From: Platerodrilus igneus
Lineage: Eukaryota > Arthropoda > Insecta > Coleoptera > Lycidae
Direction: 5' to 3'
Assembly: GCA_036346225.1 (NCBI GenBank)
Contig: JARFIW010001367.1
Span: forward strand, 664,284-728,283
DNA: 64,000 bases
The translations under genes and the position numbers were made by a program. The notes below the pieces were generated by a model that worked only from the letters and a program-made list of their open reading frames with translations, was not told where the DNA came from and searched no databases. This document shows, in pieces, positions 11,240 through 19,902 of the stretch; the stretch's first letter is position 1, and every line of letters starts with the position of its first letter.

Positions 11240-12234
11240 ATTTGCATGTAAATTCCCATAAGAAGGAAATGAGGGAGATAAATCTCCTCTTGCTCTCTCC
11301 CTGTGGAACTCCTTGTGGAATTTTTTACCCCAACCATTTTGATTACGTCACACCGCATTCTTTCCACCCGCGAGATAAATCTTTCTCCACATTTCCACCC
11401 ACGAGTTAAACCTATCTTGTTTGGTATCAATTAATATTAAAATTTTCTCAGCTACCCGAATCTCTAAGAATTTTTTAGATTGCATTATCCCCCAGGGAGC
11501 TACCCTCATTTTAAGATTTCTTACCTGTTGCGATTTCTGACCGTCCGCATAATTTTTTTTATACATGCAATACATTAAATTAGTCTAAAATTTTACGCAG
11601 AATTCGAATCTGTAAACAGATTTGAAATCGGACCACGTCCTGCAAAGTTATACCCCTTTAAAGTCCTGATCTTCTAAATTTTGCTCTTTGCTCTATAAGC
11701 AAACCTAACAAATAGTTTTCTTCGTCTAGCCATTGCATCTTTCGAGATAAACCTATCTTGTTTGGTATCAATTAATATTAGAATTTTCTCAGCTACCCAA
11801 ATCTCTAGGAATTTTTTAGATAGCATCACCCCCCAAGGGAGCTATCCCAATTTTAAGATTTCTTACCTGTAGCGACTTTTGATCGTTCTTATAAATTTTT
11901 TTATACATGCGATACATTAAATTAGCTTAGAATTTTACGCAGAATCCGAATCTGTAAACAGATTTAAAATCGGACCACGCCCTGCAAAGTTATACCCCTT
12001 TAAAGTCCTGATCTTCTAAATTTTGCTCTTTGCTCTATAAGCAAACAAATAGTTTTCTTCGTCTAGCCAATGCATCTTTCGAGATAAACCTACCTTGTTT
12101 GGTATCAATTAATATTAGATTTATCTCGGCTACCCAAATCTCTTTAAATTTTTTAGATAGCGCCATCTCCTAGAGAGCTACCCTGATTTTAAGATTTCTT
12201 ACCTGTTGCGATTTCCGACCGTCATGCAATACAT
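11173..12234. repeat. N1 left TIR with GCC triplet run and about 340-bp internal tandem repeats
   Basis: Reverse complement of 18,825-19,896. After 35 bases comes a GCC-type triplet run (about 11,206-11,238). Beyond it are three tandem units of about 340 bp, marked by CCTATCTTGTTTGG-type strings starting at about 11,411, 11,752 and 12,089. Each unit carries an antisense CAGGTAAG, a perfect splice-donor-like string. Short ORFs here, including a glycine-rich one from the triplet run, are repeat artefacts. Confidence 0.85.
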
Positions 12235-12647
12235 GCAATGCATACATGCCGCGGCGCTGACCTAACCTATTAATTTTTCCTTTTATCTAACCTAGGTCCA
12301 CACTTGGTTTTTAATAGAAAAACTCATTAAAAAGCAATTAGTGCCAATGGGGTTTTAATGATAAAACCCATTGAAAAGCAATTAGTGCTAATGGGTTTTT
12401 AATGAGAAAACTCATTAAAAACAGCCTAACCTATCAATTTTTACTTTTATCTAACCTAGGTCCACACAAACCCAGCTAACCTAACCTAACTCCGGAGAAC
12501 AAGGCAATTTCACCCTATGGGGCAATTTCACCCTAACTTAACATCCTACATATATCCGGATATACGTCGATGCGCATCCCTGTCGGCCTAGGTCGGATAA
12601 CAACATATTCGACTATCTTCGGCGATATACGCCCCCACTCTGTAGAA
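12235..12647. repeat. N1 subterminal region: short tandem repeats upstream of the 795-aa ORF
   Basis: Contains two roughly 50-bp imperfect direct repeats (about 12,318-12,415, with alternating ACTCATTAAAA and AAGCAATTAGTGC), a pair of TCTAACCTAGGTCCACAC copies (about 12,288 and 12,449), a short CCTAA run (about 12,474-12,490) and a doubled GGCAATTTCACCCTA (about 12,503 and 12,520). No ORF. The repeats sit between the TIR and the initiator-like gene and could serve as binding sites, but that is inference. Confidence 0.5.
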
Positions 12648-12657
12648 TACATAAAAG
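12648..12657 (+). promoter_or_regulatory. TATA-like element of the 795-aa ORF
   Basis: TACATAAAAG lies 62 bases before ATG 12,710. A nearly identical TACATAAAGC precedes the PolB N-terminal piece at 17,641-17,650, and both are preceded by a similar context (TCTTCGG and a TCTGTAG/TTCTATAG string). The shared arrangement suggests a common promoter type within N1. Confidence 0.4.
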
Positions 12658-12709
12658 AACAATTTTTTCGTATTCAATTTAGTATTCGATAGTAGCTAGC
12701 ACGGTAAAC

Positions 12710-15097
12710 ATGAGCGTCTCCAAGGTGATTAACGTTTCTCAACTTCTTGGGAATAAAGTGAAACCGACAAATGAGCGATTTGGATTATGGCTGTTGACAG
12801 AAAATATGTGCAACAATAATCTGGTGACAGATATTGGTAATATTTGTTATGTCGAAGGCGGACAGATGCTGACTGGTGGACTACACACACCAATTACAGA
12901 ACCATTTTGCGACAATATAATGTTGGTTAAAATTTGCGACCTTTCTGACACCGAACAAGCATCTGCAAACAAAAGGATGTTTATCCTAAAAAAAGAAATT
13001 TGTGGTGCATTTAACAGCTATCTACGAAGAAAGTTCAACCGATTTGTTTCCGCTAGGCATGGTGTTAAAGCTAAGCTTCCGTTTTCTCTGGAAAGCACTA
13101 ACAAGATGGGCCAGAGAGTAAAAGAAATTATCGGAAAAGAAGACCTCGAATACATTAATAAAAAATTCCAAAATCCTATATGTGTTCCATACAAAGTGGA
13201 ACTAGCAGATGTTAAGTTGGAAACTTTATTGGAGGAACTACCAGATATATTAGACGGAGTCAAAAAAGATTATTATTATCTTTTTGACATGGATGTAACC
13301 CAAGATTTTGCGGGCATATTTAGCAAGATGGAGATGTGTAATTATTTAACTACAAACCATAACTTTTGCTATAAGGGCGAATACGAAGAAAAGTGTAATA
13401 TTATAGTTGACAACGATAAAACTGTGGGAATTGATTGTTTAACATGGCTGACAACCAATGCAAGAATTAAGATATACAACAAATTTGTGTGTCAGATAAC
13501 AAGTCCTGGTGTTAATAAACAACTTGGAAATCATATACTAGATTTTTTACGTTGTCCAGATATACGTTTAAGGGAAACATTTGCGTCTACTTTGGCCAAA
13601 GAACATGGTATTACGCGATTGGAAGCGACAATATACAACTGTGCAATTGGAAGCTATGTCAGTGCGGAACGGGTGTATAATCTCTTAAAAGACTGTTTAA
13701 CGTTATTGGAAGATAGTAAGTTATACTTCCTAAAGGCGCCAATGTACTCGGTACCACTTGCCAAAATGTGGAGTAAGCTATTGGACAAGCTACAAAATAG
13801 CTGCTGTTTAGTGTATAATAACCTACTACAGTACGTGTATTGGTGGAATGGCAATACAAAGAAATTGACGGGCTTGCAAATTAAGTTGTCCGAAAAACCA
13901 AAAGAAAGGGAAACATTGATAAAGTATGTGCTTTCGGCTTTTAGTTTTAACTATTTACCCGTAAATTATTTGGAGATAGTAGAGGAGGAAGACAGCCAAG
14001 ATAAAATAAAAATCTTACACAAGTGCTACATTAAAGCAGGTAGTACATATTTTACACAATCTGCAACACCATATTCTACAATTTCAAAAGAAATAGTCAT
14101 TTCGGAATTGGGATTGATAAATACACCTAACATTCGCCCAGAGGTTGTACAACAACGCGCAAATATTGGTAGTAAACTCTATCCGTTTACGCTAAAGGAA
14201 ATTGCCCCATTATGCATTCCATACGCTGTAAGTGGAAGGAAAAGACAACTGGAATTGGAGGAAATGGATGCAAAAAGGCGAAAATTGGACTACATGGAAA
14301 ACACTGCGACAATACGCGAACAATACAAAGATGTGTTAGACAAAGAACATCTTATTAGAGAAAATGAGGAAGAATTAAAAAATTATTTTATGTGGCGATG
14401 GGCTGACTTAGATACATCCGGGTTGTACAAGCTGTATACATTTGCGGTTAGTAAGAAAGTCTCTTTTAGTTATGTAGGCGTTCTTGCAGAAAAGGATGGT
14501 ACTAAATCCGTATACTATTTAAAAGGTTATTCTAAAAACGTATTTATCAAAATAGCAGATAACAAAGACGAACTAAGGAATGCGGGTTTCGTAACCTTGG
14601 CGTACACCACACGCAAAGGGGTTCCGCTAAACATCGTATATTTACCTAGTAAAGAACCTTTCGGATCATTTAAAACCGAGGGTCTTACAACCTATAACAA
14701 CCATATATTCCCAAAAGTGGTGGACATGCAACTACGCAACAGTGTGTGGGAGAATAAGGATTTTCTCCAATACCGACAAGAAGAAGTCGATCAAGCTAAC
14801 AAGATACGTATGCAGGATATAGTGGGAAAGCTGCGATTAAAAGATTGTCACAAGCTGCAAGAATTACACGAAGGAATGGATCTGGTTGTCGATGGAATCA
14901 AAGACTTTAAATATAGAGGCAAACTTCGGTACATTTTACAATTGGAAAACCTAGACGGTATCTATGTATCAAACTATTGGCTAGAAAAGGAAATAGAGGA
15001 CTTGGGTATCGATTTAAATTTTAAACTGCGAATAAAGTTAGATAAAATTAAAGCCACTCCAAACAAACATAAAGAAAGGACTGTCTTCTGTGTATAA
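12710..15097 (+). CDS. 795-aa putative replication-initiator-like protein (Rep_trans/RCR-like), N1 cargo
   Basis: Longest intact ORF in the window. Residues 187-310 have the order of a phage/plasmid replication-initiation fold: a strand FDMDVTQDF (191-199) like the D-x-D/DF strand of Rep_trans proteins, a hairpin with RIKIYNKFV (252-260), and GITRLEATIY (300-309), resembling the R-x-E...Y strand. A basic KR cluster at about 509-525 could be a nuclear signal, and helical sequence follows. The last about 80 residues (FKYRGKLRYIL, SNYWLE, then TPNKHKER) look like a small beta-rich nucleic-acid-binding domain. No signal peptide or membrane segment. A decayed relative is at 28,372-29,403 and a scrap at 16,158-16,265. 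The assignment rests on motif layout only; an endonuclease tyrosine has not been located. An unknown mobile-element protein is the alternative. Confidence 0.55.
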   Translation: MSVSKVINVSQLLGNKVKPTNERFGLWLLTENMCNNNLVTDIGNICYVEGGQMLTGGLHTPITEPFCDNIMLVKICDLSDTEQASANKRMFILKKEICGAFNSYLRRKFNRFVSARHGVKAKLPFSLESTNKMGQRVKEIIGKEDLEYINKKFQNPICVPYKVELADVKLETLLEELPDILDGVKKDYYYLFDMDVTQDFAGIFSKMEMCNYLTTNHNFCYKGEYEEKCNIIVDNDKTVGIDCLTWLTTNARIKIYNKFVCQITSPGVNKQLGNHILDFLRCPDIRLRETFASTLAKEHGITRLEATIYNCAIGSYVSAERVYNLLKDCLTLLEDSKLYFLKAPMYSVPLAKMWSKLLDKLQNSCCLVYNNLLQYVYWWNGNTKKLTGLQIKLSEKPKERETLIKYVLSAFSFNYLPVNYLEIVEEEDSQDKIKILHKCYIKAGSTYFTQSATPYSTISKEIVISELGLINTPNIRPEVVQQRANIGSKLYPFTLKEIAPLCIPYAVSGRKRQLELEEMDAKRRKLDYMENTATIREQYKDVLDKEHLIRENEEELKNYFMWRWADLDTSGLYKLYTFAVSKKVSFSYVGVLAEKDGTKSVYYLKGYSKNVFIKIADNKDELRNAGFVTLAYTTRKGVPLNIVYLPSKEPFGSFKTEGLTTYNNHIFPKVVDMQLRNSVWENKDFLQYRQEEVDQANKIRMQDIVGKLRLKDCHKLQELHEGMDLVVDGIKDFKYRGKLRYILQLENLDGIYVSNYWLEKEIEDLGIDLNFKLRIKLDKIKATPNKHKERTVFCV

Positions 15098-15099
15098 CT

Positions 15100-15235
15100 T
15101 TGTATTAAAATTAAGTTTAAATGACTCCATGCTTGGTATTAAATATTTTTAAATTTGTTATGTATAATGTCGGAATAAACATTTTATAATAGTATATAAC
15201 ATTGTTCTTTATTTATAAAAGGCTGTGACGTTACC
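15100..15235 (+). terminator. 3' flank of the 795-aa ORF, also used as an inverted repeat elsewhere
   Basis: Contains an AATAAA near 15,173 and ends in TTTATAAAAGGCTGTGACG. The whole segment reappears in reverse complement at 28,235-28,371, where it is joined to the coding region of the decayed copy. It is therefore both the likely polyadenylation region and, in the 1.35-kb unit, part of an inverted terminus. Confidence 0.5.
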
Positions 15236-15254
15236 CCGAAATAGCAGTTGCACA

Positions 15255-15355
15255 GAGAGGGGTGCGCATGGGCAGTGCTCATGGGCAGGGGTGCGCACGC
15301 GCAGGGGTGCGCATGGGCAGGGGTGCGCACGCGCAGGGGTGCACATGGGTTGGGA
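15255..15355. repeat. GC-rich minisatellite after the 795-aa ORF
   Basis: About five to six copies of a 16-18 bp unit of the form GGGGTGCGCAYGSGCA in otherwise AT-rich DNA. It lies about 160 bp after the stop of the 795-aa ORF. The strand asymmetry (G-rich on plus) and position would suit a replication or recombination site, but nothing proves it. Confidence 0.75.
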
Positions 15356-15367
15356 TGTGTCTGGGCG

Positions 15368-15575
15368 TACACGAGGGAAGCGGATGTTAACAGACACCAA
15401 GCATCCAATTCTTTATTTGGATGGTATCGAGTACTTGCCTGCGTATGTATCCGGAGTAAAAGCATACGATTTGTATACGCAGCTTATTAATAAAATTAGT
15501 TTATCGAGGGAAGATGACAAGCGTAACGTCACCCTGGAAGCACATCAATCTACGCATGGGGGCGTAAAGATATAA
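15368..15575 (+). other. Conserved short block with open frame, duplicated at about 16,980-17,060
   Basis: After the minisatellite an open frame gives the segment HPILYLDGIEYLPAYV and continues to TAA at 15,573-15,575. The DNA from about 15,368 to 15,445 recurs, diverged, at 16,980-17,060, followed in both places by unrelated sequence. It may be the remains of a second gene of N1; I do not recognise it. The frame extends upstream through the minisatellite, which is probably accidental. Confidence 0.35.
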
Positions 15576-15970
15576 GATGGTTTGTTTATATTTGTATGGA
15601 TTTTGTAAATCTATTGTATATATTAGTTTTAAGATTCCATAATTTTTAAGTTCTTCTCCCACCTTCCAAATCCTTCCGGCTTCTATCCTGGTTAACAGAG
15701 TATACGTGTTATCTCCACGTAGTATTCGCGGGACACGGCGGTTTTAGATTTCTCGGGAGATGGTTGGCTAAGGCATATGTCTTGGGTAGCGAAAAAAAAA
15801 AGGGTTTAAAGATGGAGTTAAATAAAGATGGGTAAAAATTAGAGGTTTGGGGTCTTTAAAAGGCATAACTTTGTAAGAGGTGGTTCTATTTAAAATCCAT
15901 TTACAGGTTTGGGGTCCCTAGAAAAATTTAATGTTAGTTGATACCTAGCAAAATATATTTATCTTAAAAG

Positions 15971-16162
15971 AGTGACTACCCCGCGGATAATAAATACAAT
16001 ATACCACTTGTCGACGAAAAAGTTGTAGGGGAATTCAAAGACGAATTTAATGGGGGTCCAGTATTAGAATTTGTTGGTAGTAGGGCTAAGTCCTACTGTA
16101 TTGTATGCGAGAAAGATACAATTAAAAAGATTAAATGGGTCTCACGAAGTGTAGTTAAGTAA
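15971..16162 (+). pseudogene. PolB C-terminal remnant (Polinton protein-primed DNA polymerase)
   Basis: A 63-residue open stretch to TAA shows the usual end of Polinton/adintovirus family-B polymerase: YNIPLV, GEFKDEFNG, EFVGSRAKSY, then a lysine-rich tail and the stop. Catalytic exonuclease and palm motifs are absent. It lies on the same strand as, but 1.6 kb upstream of, the PolB N-terminal piece, so the two ends of one gene are in reversed order. The next bases are already a fragment of the 795-aa gene. It is a relic without polymerase activity. Confidence 0.75.
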
Positions 16163-16265
16163 AACCGCGGGTGCTACAACCTATAACGAGCATATATTCC
16201 TAAAAGGGGTGGGCATGCAACTACGCAACAGTGCGTGGGAGAATAAGAATTCTCTCCAATAAGAA
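16158..16265 (+). pseudogene. Fragment of the 795-aa gene
   Basis: About 100 bp nearly identical to 14,675-14,780 of the intact ORF (CCATATATTCC-like string, then CATGCAACTACGCAACAGTG), starting right at the PolB stop. It shows that N1 has taken part in internal recombination between Rep-like and PolB sequences. Confidence 0.8.
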
Positions 16266-17640
16266 ATTAAAGTTTCCATGTACGTAGCACCAGTCATTGG
16301 GTAATGGTAAAAATGCTAAACCTATAAAGGTGATTATTAATTGTGGTTTAGAAAAATAGCAGTTTTCGCGGACTATATAAAATAGCTTAGACTGGTTAAT
16401 GTATATGGTTACATATTCTCGTACACATCCACAAACATCTGTTTAAGTCCACAATGGCGATACCGGTAGTTTTTGTTTAACAAATAGTAGGAAAGATACG
16501 TTAGGTGTTAGTGTGTGGATGCCTATAGGATCGTTGGATTCAAAAGGAACGGTGCGGCGAAATGTATGGTGGCATCCGTTAGAATAATCGAAAGTGGTTA
16601 ATCGATCGTATTAGATGTTTAAATAAGCGAAAGTGTAAAGGCCTACAGAAGCAAAATTTAATCATCAGACGAAAAAGTGCGCGATGTGCTATAGAAAGTA
16701 TAAAAAAATGGTGCTTTGCATCGGTCCTAACAGTAAAAAGGAGAGTGACTTTTTCTAGCAATTACAAGAATAGCAGTAGCGCAGCGAAGGGGTATGCATG
16801 TATTATACAACGCATTGTTAGTTTACGGGTAGCTCGAACGTGTAATTGATCACGACTTAAAGATCCCTCGGAGGTTTAAAAATTCTCAGCCCATTGTCGT
16901 TTGAAAAATGTTTGTAAATTATCAGAACGGTAGCGGGCCGAAGTATAAGTTAGATGGATGATTGACTGAGTTTTTCTGCCTTTTACGAGGGAATCGGAAG
17001 TTGACAGACATCGAGCATCTAATTCTCTATTTGGGCGATATCGAGTACTTTCCGGTTCTAGAAATCATTACATGCTACCGACCGCTATGTGGAAGATTTG
17101 GTTCTAGGAAATGAGCAACCTACGAAAGTACGGAATACTTGGTATTAATGCTAATTGGTTTAGTGGCCGCGCTCGTGCACTCTTCGAGTGTCTTCGGCAA
17201 TCCTCGATTGTTTCCAAAGAAAATATTCAACCTGCCATTCCCGAAAATATGACGTAGAAGTGATTTAAAATTAAATTGCTTTATTAGTAAGTATCCAGTA
17301 GACAACAAGTTGGTATTCCCTTAGTAATGGTTTAAAGTGTTTTTATTAAGTTTTTGGTTATAGTAGCACTGCATCTTCTACAGCACGATTTGCACACAAT
17401 TTGTGTGCGTGTGCTATCACCCTTTTGGATTTTTAATATGCACGCGATCCGTATAACATGGAAGACGTTTCCGATGTTTCTACTAACTGCATTCGCAGCA
17501 TGGGCGATGCGAACCAGGTGCATGCATTGGCGCTAAATGTATTGGACGAGCAGCAAGGATTATGACGTCATTTAGTTCCCCGCTGAATCCTCAACTTCGT
17601 TCGGGTGTCTTCGGAAACCTTCGGTTTGCATTCTATAGGG
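16266..17640. other. N1 interior without a recognisable gene
   Basis: Contains a TATA-like string (ACTATATAAAATAG, about 16,371), short broken frames, and at 16,980-17,060 a diverged copy of the block at 15,368-15,445. A stretch at 17,170-17,240 shares TCTTCGG-type words with the upstream regions of both N1 genes. No coding region can be supported; deleted and shuffled polymerase or other gene sequence is the likeliest content. Confidence 0.4.
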
Positions 17641-17740
17641 TACATAAAGCAGGTACGCTAGAGTAAACTCTTTAGTTATAAGTTAGTTCGCTTACAAGTT
17701 TAACCAAAGTGCTTTAGTGCAGATTTTGTTTTGTACTAAA

Positions 17741-18524
17741 ATGGTACCTGCAAACGTTTTTAAATGCGAGCCCTGTCACGTCTACTTTACCAGGAGGGAT
17801 GCTCTCAAACGGCACCAGAACAAATGTCGTGGTGTAACATCGTCCACGGTTAAGCTTATACATCCGTCGGCAGCAAAGTACTTAAACTGTGGGACTTGCG
17901 GTATCGCTTTTACGAGAATGGACAGCTTACAGCGACACAAGGAAAAACAGCACGGCATGTCATTAAGCCGTAAACGTTCAACTCCGCCAGCTGTTAAAGG
18001 GCCTTGTACGAAACAACCACGAATTATGTGTAAAGTATGCGATTTCGAAATGGAAAAAACTACGTATGCCGCACACTTAAGGAGCAACAAACATAAAAAT
18101 GCATCAGTTACCGCTACTAGCGACGATGGTGTAGAAATGGTTAGCACAGCGTTTAACAACCGTATGGCTAGCTATCGCATAAAGAACGCCCGTGTCGGCG
18201 ATGGAGTGCCCGAGTTTCTTTGGAAGCAGAAAGAGCGATTTATTCGATTAATTAATGAAAAAAGAATACAACATACAGCAGTAAAAGTCTACTGCGAACT
18301 CTACGGCGTTTACACCAAAATGGGGGAAGAAACTACCGATGTGAAATCCTTTAACACAAAAAAATGTGGATATAACGTCTTCTAGTAATCTGGAAAATAT
18401 GTACGAGGTCTTAAGCGAAACCATGCGAACAAAATCAGAGTTATTTGAAACATGTGGGTCCGGTTGGTCTTTGGAAAAGGTGCTCTATTTAGAAATAAAT
18501 ATTAATAAGTATAAGCCGATATGA
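17741..18524 (+). pseudogene. PolB N-terminal piece with C2H2 zinc fingers
   Basis: The ORF opens at ATG 17,741; the open frame upstream starts only with GTG. Three C2H2-type modules: C-x2-C...H at about residues 8-30, 49-72 and 96-118. Then comes the conserved N-terminal region of arthropod Polinton polymerases (AFNNRMASYRI, later VKSFNTK). The frame breaks at about 18,380, and the next frame (18,381-18,524) continues with GSGWSLEKVLYLEININKY, a very characteristic PolB segment, then stops. Everything after it (exonuclease, palm) is missing except the scrap at 15,971-16,162. A TATA-like TACATAAAGC lies at 17,641. It may persist as a short zinc-finger protein or be plain decay. Confidence 0.75.
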
Positions 18525-18824
18525 GTTCTAGGTTAAGAATAAAAAATTGTGAATATGTATTTAGAAATGTGGTTTACAAAATTTAAACTGTATTAGTAAA
18601 AATTGTCTGTAATAAAAAGTTTTAAGAATAGGCTTTAGATTTTCTTTTAGGTATGAGCTGCAGGAAAGTTATAATTTAGAGGGTGTGTGTAAAATGGTAA
18701 GGGGTGGTCCTGTTTTAAATCTGTTTACAGATTCGGATCCTGCTCACATAACCACATGACCATATGACCACCACATGACCATATGACCATACGACCATAT
18801 GACCATGTTAAGTTAGGTTAGTTG

Positions 18825-19896
18825 GATGTATTGCATGACTAAAAAAATGTTTAAGGACGGTCGGAAATCGCAACAGGTAAGAAATCTTAAAATCAGGGTA
18901 GCTCTCTGGGAGATGGCGCTATCTAAAAAATTTAAAGAGATTTGGATAGCCGAGATAAATCTAATATTAATTGATACCAAACAAGGTAGGTTTATCTCGA
19001 AAGATGCATTGGCTAGACGAAGAAAACTATTTGTTTGCTTATAGAGCAAAGAGCAAAATTTAGAAGATCAGGACTTTAAAGGGGTATAACTTTGCAGGGC
19101 GTGGTCCGATTTTAAATCTGTTTACAGATTCGGATTCTGCGTAAAATTCTAAGCTAATTTAATGTATCGCATGTATAAAAAAATTTATAAGAACGCTCAA
19201 AAGTCGCTACAGGTAAGAAATCTTAAAATTGGGATAGCTCCCTTGGGGGTGATGATATCTAAAAAACTCCTAGAGATTTGGGTAGCTGCGAAAATTCTAA
19301 TATTAATTGATACCAAACAAGATAGGTTTATCTTGAAAGATGCAATGGCTAGACGAAGAAAACTATTTGTTAGGTTTGCTTATAGAGCAAAGAGCAAAAT
19401 TTAGAAGATCAGGACTTTAAAGGGGTATAACTTTGCAGGACGTGGTCCGATTTCAAATCTGTTTACAGATTCGAATTCTGCGTAAAATTTTAGACTAATT
19501 TAATGTATCGCATGTATAAAAAAATTTATGCGGACGGTCAGAAATCGCAACAGGTAAGAAATCTTAAAATGAGGGTAGCTCCCTGGGGGATAATGCCATC
19601 TAAAGAATTCTTAGAGATTCGGGTAGCTGAGAAAATTCTAATATTAATTGATACCAAACAAGATAGGTTTATCTCGTGGGTGGAAATGTGGAGAAAGATT
19701 TATCTCGCGGGTGGAAAGAATGCGGTGTGACGTAATCAAAATGGTTGGGGTAAAAAATTCCACAAGGAGTTCCACAGGGAGAGAGCAGGAGAAGATTCAT
19801 CTCCCTCATTTCCTCCTTATGGGAATTTACATGTAAATTGGCGGCAGCGGCGGCGGCGGCGGCGGCGCTGCGCTAGAATCCCCCTATCCTACTACT
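18825..19896. repeat. N1 right TIR
   Basis: Reverse complement of 11,173-12,234, with the same order: three roughly 340-bp units, then a GGC triplet run (about 19,840-19,868), then the terminal 34 bases ending CCTACTACT at 19,896. Each unit carries CAGGTAAGAAATC in the plus direction. Just inside the arm (18,752-18,808) is a short run of repeated ACCATATGACC units. Confidence 0.88.
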
Positions 19897-19902
19897 AATT
19901 GA
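19897..19902. repeat. Target-site duplication, right copy (AATTGA)
   Basis: Matches 11,167-11,172 exactly and abuts the last base of N1. The reading frame of the interrupted integrase passes through this hexamer. Confidence 0.88.

Larger units (their letters stand above)
11173..19896. mobile_element. N1: 8.7-kb Polinton-type element nested in the P1 integrase gene
   Basis: Ends are AGTAGTAGGATAGGGGG inverted, with about 1.06-kb TIRs and a perfect 6-bp target duplication. These are Polinton hallmarks (AG termini, 6-bp duplication). The interior holds an intact 795-aa ORF resembling a replication initiator (12,710-15,097), a PolB C-terminal scrap (15,971-16,162), a second scrap of the 795-aa gene, and a PolB N-terminal piece with C2H2 fingers (17,741-18,524). 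No capsid, ATPase, protease or integrase is present, so N1 looks non-autonomous and integrase-dependent in trans. Insertion postdates P1. The two TIRs remain very similar to each other. Confidence 0.88.

Noticed and set aside
11137..11575. Minus-strand ORFs of 75-97 codons, one glycine-rich
   Set aside because: They lie wholly within the N1 TIR, recur in the other arm (19,503-19,836), and the glycine run is the translated triplet repeat; no sign of coding constraint.
12474..12490. CCTAA repeats as a telomere trace
   Set aside because: Only about three units, inside N1; too short to mean an internal telomere, though the motif fits an arthropod.
12710..15097. The 795-aa ORF as the polymerase or a capsid protein
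   Set aside because: No family-B polymerase motifs and no similarity to the capsid or penton proteins present in P1 and P2; the Rep-like strand order fits better, though not proven.
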